Shown piece after piece: positions 34,338 to 39,447 of a stretch of DNA of 39,447 nucleotides. Each line of letters begins with the position of its first letter. Position 1 is the stretch's first letter. The stretch is from Deltaproteobacteria bacterium (GTDB lineage Bacteria > Desulfobacterota > Binatia > Binatales > Binataceae), in NCBI GenBank assembly GCA_021794015.1, contig JAJYRQ010000001.1, positions 1 to 39,447 of the forward strand, in the 5' to 3' direction. A model generated the notes under the pieces. That model made no database searches and was not told the origin of the DNA. It saw nothing but the letters and a program-made list of their open reading frames with translations. A program made the position numbers and the translations under genes.

Positions 34338-34805
34338 TCAGCGTGCGTGTTTGCCAGCGGCGCTGCGAGTCCGAACGCTCATCCCGGAGCTTTCCGCTCT
34401 GCCCTTCCTGCGGCCCGGAGCGCGCCCGTCCCGCCTAGCCGGAGCACGAAGGCCCCGAATCATTCGATAGGCAAACGCGTCCGCCTTGCGCTCGGGGTCT
34501 GCCCACAACAGATAGTGACCCAGCTCGTGGTAGACCGTCTGCACCCACAGCCGTTCGCTGTTATAGACGCGGCCCCGCTTCCAGTTGTCGGGATGGACCA
34601 AGCAGATTCTGCCGTCCTCGAACGTCTTTCCTGCCGTCTTGCCCCAGTCTAGGTACTCGTACCACTCGACCCGCGGGCGCTTCAGACTGTAATAGCGGCA
34701 AAGCCGGGTCAGAGCGCGCTGAAACAGCGACGGCCGAACTTCGCGGAAAAAACCCGCCAAGTTCCGGTCAATCGCTCGCCGCTCGCCCAGAGGCGGAATG
34801 TCCAT
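34338..34805 (-). CDS. Small putative zinc-metallopeptidase-like protein (HELGH motif)
   Basis: 155 residues from ATG 34805. VQTVYHELGHYLLWADPERKADAFAYRMIRG carries an HExxH zinc motif (H93, E94, H97) and, after 7 residues, ERKADAFA. That is the layout seen in ImmA/IrrE-type peptidases, where a Glu in the following helix is the third ligand. The rest (FFREVRPSLFQRALTRLCRYY) is helical and basic, and the C-terminus is a disordered Arg/Pro-rich tail. The TTG at 34883 would add 26 residues whose codons are less GC-biased, so the internal ATG is preferred. Function is unknown; a regulator-cleaving peptidase or a SprT-like zinc protein are possibilities. Confidence 0.6.
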   Translation of the reverse strand: MDIPPLGERRAIDRNLAGFFREVRPSLFQRALTRLCRYYSLKRPRVEWYEYLDWGKTAGKTFEDGRICLVHPDNWKRGRVYNSERLWVQTVYHELGHYLLWADPERKADAFAYRMIRGLRAPARRDGRAPGRRKGRAESSGMSVRTRSAAGKHAR

Positions 34806-35151
34806 GCGCACGATTGGTTGACCTCTTGTCCGGATGACGAAAATACCATCGAGATCATAGGGACAGCGATGCCCTGTCGTCAAATACCTCGAATTTCCCT
34901 AGCTATGAGATGTTTATGGCTGTTATTGCATCTCTTATCATCCTGACAGCCCACTGTGCAGCCACGCGTGAAAGGCCGAGGCCGGGTGTCGTGCTGGAAG
35001 CCCCACGCAGGGCTGTCTTTTGCGGCTGACTGTCGGCGCGGGCGAGCGGGGCCGCGTGCTCCCCGGCGCTCTGTTATGCTGGTTGAGAACTCTTCGCGGA
35101 GGCGAAGGCCGGCGCCCTCAGAAGGCAAGGGCTGGTAGATGAGGAGAGCAA
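34806..35151. other. Divergent A/T-rich control region
   Basis: About 345 bases between divergent starts. The section 34840-34960 is markedly A/T-rich for this genome and includes a GAGATG...CATCTC dyad, listed separately. The right part (34960-35140) is ordinary GC-rich sequence without a gene. Confidence 0.5.
34907..34934. promoter_or_regulatory. Dyad symmetry GAGATG-N16-CATCTC, candidate operator
   Basis: The perfect 6-bp half-sites GAGATG (34907-34912) and CATCTC (34929-34934) lie in A/T-rich DNA between the HELGH-motif gene and the AhpD-like gene. The centre-to-centre spacing of 22 bp, two helical turns, fits a dimeric regulator. Confidence 0.35.
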
Positions 35152-35520
35152 ATGAGCGGGTTTTACGAAAAAGAAACGATTAGGAATCTGCGCCGACTGC
35201 GCCAACTAAAGCCGGAGCTTTTTAGAAGCTTTACCGAGTTCAGCAAGCTGGTCTTCAGCGACAGCGCCCTGCCTGCCAAGATGAAGGAGTTGATGGCGAT
35301 AACTGCCGCCCACGTTACTCAATGCCCCTGGTGCATTGACGAGCACGTCAAGCGGGCCAAGGCTCGGGGTGCCAGCGACGAGGAGATCGCGGAGGCGGTT
35401 TACGTGGCGATGGCGATGCGGGCGGGTGGGGCGTGGTCGCACGGTGCCATCGCGATGGCGTCGGCCGAAGGCGAGGACAGCCAGGCGCATCCGCAAACGG
35501 CTGAGCAGAACCGGAGGTAG
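35152..35520 (+). CDS. AhpD-like / carboxymuconolactone-decarboxylase-fold protein
   Basis: A 122-residue CMD/AhpD-family protein. The redox motif CPWCIDEH (C58, C61, H65) is the active-site CxxC with the downstream His. [18 protein letters not shown] and [16 protein letters not shown] are the usual flanking helices. Members act as alkyl-hydroperoxidases/thiol reductases, or as uncharacterised small oxidoreductases. ATG 35152 has AGGAG at 7 bp spacing. ispG follows after 10 bp, so the two probably share a transcript. Confidence 0.88.
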   Translation: MSGFYEKETIRNLRRLRQLKPELFRSFTEFSKLVFSDSALPAKMKELMAITAAHVTQCPWCIDEHVKRAKARGASDEEIAEAVYVAMAMRAGGAWSHGAIAMASAEGEDSQAHPQTAEQNRR

Positions 35521-35530
35521 CCGCAAGGCG

Positions 35531-36682
35531 ATGAGCGAGCAGGAGCGAGTCGCGCGTCGGACCCGGCAGGTTCAGGTCGGGCCGGTCAAGGTGGGGGGTG
35601 GCGCCACCACGGTGGTGCAGTCGATGTGCGCCACGCGGACGGTCGATATCGACGCCACGGTGGCGCAGGTCCATCAGCTTGCGCGGGCTGGCGCCGGCAT
35701 CGTCCGAATCGCCGTCGACAACGAGAAGGATGTCGTTGCGCTCAGAGAAATACGGGGTCAAACGCGCGGTATCGCCCTCTCGGTGGATCTCCAGGAAAAC
35801 TACCGGGTGGCCGACAAGGTGGCGCCGTGGGTCGATAAGATACGCTACAACCCCGGTCATCTCCATCACATCGAGAAAAGCAAAACGATCGAGCAGAAGG
35901 TGGAGTGGATCGTGGGGGTCGCCCGCAACCATGGCATTGCGCTGCGCATCGGAGTCAACTGCGGCTCGGTGGCGCCGGCTTTTCTGGCCCGCTTCCCGGG
36001 GGACCAGTTAACGGCGCTGGTCGAGTCGGCGGTTTATCACAGTGCCTTGATGGAGCGCTTTGGTTTCGATCGGTTTGTGGTTTCGCTGAAGGATTCCGAT
36101 CCGGCCAAGGTGGTTTTGGCCAACCGGCGTTTTGCTGCGCGGCGTCCCGATGTTGCGCTTCACCTGGGGGTTACCGAAGCCGGCTTGCCTCCTGAGGGCG
36201 TGGTCAAGACGCGGCTGGCCTTCGAGAAGCTGCTGGCCCAGGGGATCGGCGAGACCATCCGAGTGTCGCTTACCCTCACCAACGAGCGCAAGCACGAGGA
36301 GGTGCTGGCCGGTCTGCGAATCGTCGAGGACGTAGCGGCGGGCCGCTTTGTTTCCGTGCCCGACTTTGGCCGCGGTCTTAACATCATTTCCTGCCCCTCC
36401 TGCTCGCGGGTCGAGAACGAAAAGTTCGTTGAGTTGGCCCAGCGGGTCAAGGAGATGACCGCCTATGCGGCCCGCCACCGGCTCACGATCGCCGTGATGG
36501 GCTGCAGGGTGAACGGACCGGGCGAGACCGACGACGCCGACCTGGGCCTGTGGTGCGGGCCGACCACGGTAAACCTGAAGCGCAAGGATAAAAAGATCGG
36601 CAACTTCCGGTACGACGAGGTTCTGCCTCGGCTCAAGCTGGAGATCGATCGCCTTATCACGCAGCAGGCCGACCGGATTTGA
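35531..36682 (+). CDS. ispG: 4-hydroxy-3-methylbut-2-enyl-diphosphate synthase
   Basis: A 383-residue iron-sulfur enzyme of the MEP isoprenoid pathway that converts MEcPP to HMBPP. The 4Fe-4S ligands are C288 and C291 in [12 protein letters not shown] and C325 in [10 protein letters not shown], with E332 as the fourth conserved ligand. The TIM-barrel part begins [20 protein letters not shown] and includes [20 protein letters not shown]. The length matches the bacterial two-domain type, with no plant-type insert. ATG 35531 begins the family sequence. Electron supply (flavodoxin or ferredoxin) is not visible here. It is downstream of the AhpD-like gene and convergent with fsa. Confidence 0.96.
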   Translation: MSEQERVARRTRQVQVGPVKVGGGATTVVQSMCATRTVDIDATVAQVHQLARAGAGIVRIAVDNEKDVVALREIRGQTRGIALSVDLQENYRVADKVAPWVDKIRYNPGHLHHIEKSKTIEQKVEWIVGVARNHGIALRIGVNCGSVAPAFLARFPGDQLTALVESAVYHSALMERFGFDRFVVSLKDSDPAKVVLANRRFAARRPDVALHLGVTEAGLPPEGVVKTRLAFEKLLAQGIGETIRVSLTLTNERKHEEVLAGLRIVEDVAAGRFVSVPDFGRGLNIISCPSCSRVENEKFVELAQRVKEMTAYAARHRLTIAVMGCRVNGPGETDDADLGLWCGPTTVNLKRKDKKIGNFRYDEVLPRLKLEIDRLITQQADRI

Positions 36683-36787
36683 AGCGCACGGTTCGATGGA
36701 GGGCAGGACGGCCTGCGGGCGGCCCTGTCTTGTCGCCTGCCGTCCGTTCCGGCGCGCAGCCGTCCGAGGCCCGGCGGCGGGGCGGGC

Positions 36788-37441
36788 TCAGCCGATTTTT
36801 TGGCCGCTTGCCTGCCAGTCCTTGAGAAAGACTGCCAAGCCGGTCTCGGTCAGCGGGTGGACCAGCATCTGTTGAAAGATGCCGAACGGGATGGTGGCGA
36901 TGTCGGCACCGGCCTGGGCCGCGCGCAAAACGTGGGCCGGCGAGCGCAGGGAAGCGACCAGCAGTTGAGTGGGGAAACCGTAGTCGCGCAGCACCCGCTC
37001 CGTCTGCTCGACCACGGAGAAGCCGTCCTGGCCGAGGTCCTCCAGCCGGCCGACGAAAAGCGACAGGTAGCTCGCTCCGCACTTGGCCGCGGCAAGCGCC
37101 TGCAGAACGCTGAAGACCAGGGTGACGTTTACCTTGACGTTGCGCCGGGCCAGGGCTTGGGTGGCGCGCAACCCCTCGAGGGTCGCCGGGCATTTGACCA
37201 CGATATTGGCGCCGAGTTCGGACAGCCTTAGACCCTGCTCGAGCATTGCCTGGCCTTCGGTGGCGACCACCTCGGCGCTGACCGGGCCCTTAACCAGGGC
37301 GCAGATGCGACGGAGCACCTCGGCGTAGGGCTGGCCGGTTTTGGCCAGCAGGCTGGGGTTGGTCGTCACTCCGTCGAGAAGGCCCCACCGTAGCACCTCC
37401 TGCACCTGTTCCGGGTTCGCCGAATCGAGGAAAAACTTCAC
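36788..37441 (-). CDS. fsa: Transaldolase / fructose-6-phosphate aldolase family
   Basis: A 217-residue short transaldolase of the FSA/TalC type, a cytosolic TIM barrel. It begins MKFFLDSANPEQV and LLDGVTTNPSLLAK. The Schiff-base lysine is K83 in NIVVKCPATLEG. VNVTLVFSVLQALAAAKCGASYLSLFVGRLEDLG is also typical. It may act as a transaldolase in the pentose-phosphate pathway or as an aldolase; the families are hard to separate by eye. The start is a GTG overlapping the folK stop (GTGA), so it is the last gene of dapL-folK-fsa. Confidence 0.92.
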   Translation of the reverse strand: MKFFLDSANPEQVQEVLRWGLLDGVTTNPSLLAKTGQPYAEVLRRICALVKGPVSAEVVATEGQAMLEQGLRLSELGANIVVKCPATLEGLRATQALARRNVKVNVTLVFSVLQALAAAKCGASYLSLFVGRLEDLGQDGFSVVEQTERVLRDYGFPTQLLVASLRSPAHVLRAAQAGADIATIPFGIFQQMLVHPLTETGLAVFLKDWQASGQKIG

Positions 37442-37998
37442 CGCGAAGCGACCTCCTGGCGTTGGGGACGGGCGCTGCGCAGAAGGTCGGCGTGCGCCAG
37501 GGTGACGCGCGGTCCCGGCTTCAGCGCGGCCAGCAGCTCCGACACCGTGGCGTTAAGGACCGGGTGAACCAGCGAAGGGGTCAACTCGCTGAGTGGCGCC
37601 AGCACAAAACGCCGCTCGTGCAGGCGCGGATGGGGCACCGTAAGCGAAGGACCCCTGATCACCTCGTTGTCGAACAAGAGGAGGTCCAGGTCGATGACCC
37701 GGGCGACCGGTCCCGAGCGCGAGCGGCCTTTGCCCGGCTTAGGCCGCTTACGGCCCATGAGCCGTTCGGTATGGAGCAGATGGTTCATCAGCGCCTGCGC
37801 GCTCAACTCCGTCTCCACCTCGACCACCCCGTTGAGAAAACGCCCCGAGATATCACCCACCGGCTCGGTCTCGTAGCACGACGATTGTTTGACCAGCCGG
37901 GTGGTTGGGAGCCGGGAAATTCGTTCGATGGCTCCCCTGTAATTTGTCGGCCGATGGCCCAGATTGGTTCCTATCCCGATGAAGGCGTGGTGGGGCAT
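37438..37998 (-). CDS. folK: 6-hydroxymethyl-7,8-dihydropterin pyrophosphokinase
   Basis: A 186-residue enzyme transferring pyrophosphate from ATP to 6-hydroxymethyldihydropterin in folate synthesis. The start MPHHAFIGIGTNLGHRPTNY, SSCYETEPVGD, the Mg-binding RVIDLDLLLFDN and HPRLHERRFVLAPLSEL are all family signatures. ATG 37998 lies 6 bp after the dapL stop and the stop overlaps fsa, so it is embedded in an operon. No other folate gene is in the window. Confidence 0.95.
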   Translation of the reverse strand: MPHHAFIGIGTNLGHRPTNYRGAIERISRLPTTRLVKQSSCYETEPVGDISGRFLNGVVEVETELSAQALMNHLLHTERLMGRKRPKPGKGRSRSGPVARVIDLDLLLFDNEVIRGPSLTVPHPRLHERRFVLAPLSELTPSLVHPVLNATVSELLAALKPGPRVTLAHADLLRSARPQRQEVASR

Positions 37999-38004
37999 GC
38001 CGTT

Positions 38005-39195
38005 TCAGCTTGAGAGCTGCAAGGCCTTGAGCCGCGCCAGGGCCTGGTCCAGGCGCTCGTCGGCTACGGTCAGCGAAAGCCTGATAAATCCTTCGCCATG
38101 GCGGCCAAACCCGGAACCGGGCGTTACCACGACACCGCATTTCTCCAGCAGATGCCGGGCAAAGCCGGCCGAGTTGAAGCCCTGGGGTACTGCGACCCAG
38201 AGGTAGAACGTGGCCTTGGGCCGGTCGCACGCAAGGCCACAGGCCCAGAGCGTCTCCAGGGCGCGGTCGCGCCGGCGCTGGTAAATGTCGCACTGCCGGC
38301 GCAGCTCGCGGTCGGGGCCGCCAAGCGCGGTTATCGCCGCCTCCTGGACTGCCTGAAAGACCCCCGAGTCGACGTTGGTCTTGACGGTACCCAGCGCGGC
38401 CACCAACTCGGCATTGCCGGCCGCGAAGCCTACCCGCCAGCCGGTCATCGAAAATGTCTTCGACAGCGAATGGAACTCCACCGCGCACTCCAGCGCGCCC
38501 GGCGTCGCCAGCAGGCTGGGCGCGCGGTAGCCGTCGAAGGCGATTTCCGAATAGGCGCAGTCGTGCGCCAGCACGATTTCGTTGCCGAGGCAGTAGTCGA
38601 CCGCCGCGCGGAAAAAGCCGGGCTCGGCCGTGGCTGCGGTCGGGTTGTTTGGGTAGTTTAGCCACATAAGCTTGGCCCGCCGCGCCACCGCCTCGGGAAT
38701 CGCGCCGAAGTCGGGCAAAAAGCCGTTCTGCCGGCTAAGCGGCATCGAGTACGGCTCCCCCCCGTTGAACACGCAGCCGGCGTAGTAGACCGGATAGCCG
38801 GGGTCGGGAATCAGCACGATATCGCCCGGGTCGACCAGGGCGGTGGCGAAGTTGGCGATTCCTTCCTTGGAGCCGATGAGCGCGCAAACCTGCGCGGCCG
38901 GATCGATCGCAACGCCGAAGCGGCGCGCGTACCAGTCGGTTGCCGCTTGCCGCAGGCGCTCCAGCCCCTGGTAGTCCGGGTAGCGATGGTTGGCGGGATC
39001 GCGTGCCGCTTCCTGCAAGCGGGCCACGATCGGCGCCGGCGTGGGAAGGTCGGGATCGCCGATGCCCAGGCTGATGACGTCGACTCCGCTTTTCTGGACC
39101 TCTTTTTTGAGCCGGTCCAGCTCGGCGAACAAGTAAGGCGGCAGCCGCCTAAGCCGCGCCGCGGTGTTGATCCTCACGCCTCCCCGAAACCTCAT
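38005..39195 (-). CDS. dapL: LL-diaminopimelate aminotransferase-type aminotransferase
   Basis: A 396-residue fold-type I PLP aminotransferase. RLRRLPPYLFAELDRLKKE and VISLGIGDPDLPTP, then SKEGIANFATALVDPGDIVLIPDPGYPVYYAG, match the DapL class that converts tetrahydrodipicolinate directly to LL-diaminopimelate. The PLP lysine is K246 in HSLSKTFSMTGWRVGF, with LNYPNNPTAA and HDCAYSEIAFDG holding the Asn, Asp and Tyr contacts. ATG 39195 is chosen; TTG 39210 and GTG 39177 are alternatives, and the family usually starts nearer the GTG. It heads the dapL-folK-fsa operon. A different substrate (other aminotransferases share the fold) is possible. Confidence 0.87.
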   Translation of the reverse strand: MRFRGGVRINTAARLRRLPPYLFAELDRLKKEVQKSGVDVISLGIGDPDLPTPAPIVARLQEAARDPANHRYPDYQGLERLRQAATDWYARRFGVAIDPAAQVCALIGSKEGIANFATALVDPGDIVLIPDPGYPVYYAGCVFNGGEPYSMPLSRQNGFLPDFGAIPEAVARRAKLMWLNYPNNPTAATAEPGFFRAAVDYCLGNEIVLAHDCAYSEIAFDGYRAPSLLATPGALECAVEFHSLSKTFSMTGWRVGFAAGNAELVAALGTVKTNVDSGVFQAVQEAAITALGGPDRELRRQCDIYQRRRDRALETLWACGLACDRPKATFYLWVAVPQGFNSAGFARHLLEKCGVVVTPGSGFGRHGEGFIRLSLTVADERLDQALARLKALQLSS

Positions 39196-39447
39196 CCGCT
39201 GGACTTTCAACTCTAATTAACATACTTTGGCGTGCGCCGAAACCGTGCCGAGGCTGGGTGTTTGGTTATGTTGGGTGCTGTGGGGTGCGGGGCGTCTCCT
39301 TTCTCGGGTCCGGCGTGCGGGCTATCGCCGGGTGGTGCGGCGGCCCCGGCTTTGCGCGGCGGCCGGATGGGCGGGGCGGCTTGCGATTTACCAGATGACG
39401 TTTGATTCATCAGAGGTGCTTGAAGAACGGCCGGAGCAATGTTAGTT

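Noticed and set aside
39196..39447. Short plus-strand frames at the right edge
   Set aside because: No ribosome-binding site, no recognisable sequence, and they start inside the dapL upstream region; the edge could hold the dapL promoter and part of a neighbouring gene, but nothing can be supported.

Overview
This is a GC-rich (mostly high-GC third codon position) stretch of a Gram-negative bacterial chromosome. The outer-membrane lipid transport operon (mlaEFD), the sigma-54 type NtrC response regulator, the MEP-pathway gene ispG, a DapL-type lysine route and the many CoA-, racemase- and Liv-type genes suggest an uncultivated environmental heterotroph, for instance in or near Binatota, Methylomirabilota (Rokubacteria-like) or the old Deltaproteobacteria. 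That placement is an inference from gene content only. TGA is an ordinary stop codon here, because many genes are joined by ATGA, GTGA or TTGA overlaps.

Layout. Positions 1-340 hold the 5' part of a frameshifted IS1380-family transposase. Positions 684-3369 (minus) are mlaE-mlaF-mlaD. A small gamma-glutamylcyclotransferase-fold gene (3427-3954, plus) meets a two-component pair (histidine kinase and NtrC-type regulator, 6845-3944, minus) tail to tail. Positions 9945-7058 (minus) form a compact four-gene cluster: a molybdate-type ABC ATPase without partners, a degenerate-Nudix (NrtR-like) regulator, a membrane-anchored PCYCGC protein and a DedA membrane protein. A secreted propeller-like protein follows (10437-12578), preceded by a twin direct repeat and nested inverted repeats that look like a structured leader RNA. 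Next come an HtrA/DegP protease, a cytosolic BtuF-like protein, an alpha-methylacyl-CoA racemase with a complete catalytic triad and an RraA-fold protein. Positions 17332-18289 are non-coding and packed with palindromic repeat elements.

The second half holds glyoxalase I, an acyl-CoA dehydrogenase, two tandem SAM methyltransferases and tRNA-Arg(CCT). Directly downstream of the tRNA is a lower-GC reading frame with Cys/His clusters and an R-x4-H motif that is broken by a single in-frame TGA; this is the most unusual locus in the window. Then come an iron-ADH/maleylacetate-reductase-like enzyme, an MFS transporter and a complete Liv-type ABC importer (two near-identical Tat-exported binding proteins, LivH, LivM, LivG, LivF).

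The right end has two unrecognised genes (one with an HELGH metalloprotease motif) divergent from an AhpD-like gene and ispG, and a dapL-folK-fsa operon on the minus strand. Functionally, the region mixes envelope maintenance (Mla, HtrA, DedA), uptake (Liv, MFS) and acyl-CoA or branched-acid catabolism (racemase, acyl-CoA dehydrogenase, RraA-type lyase). It also carries housekeeping biosynthesis (isoprenoid, folate, lysine). No CRISPR array, rRNA or prophage was seen.
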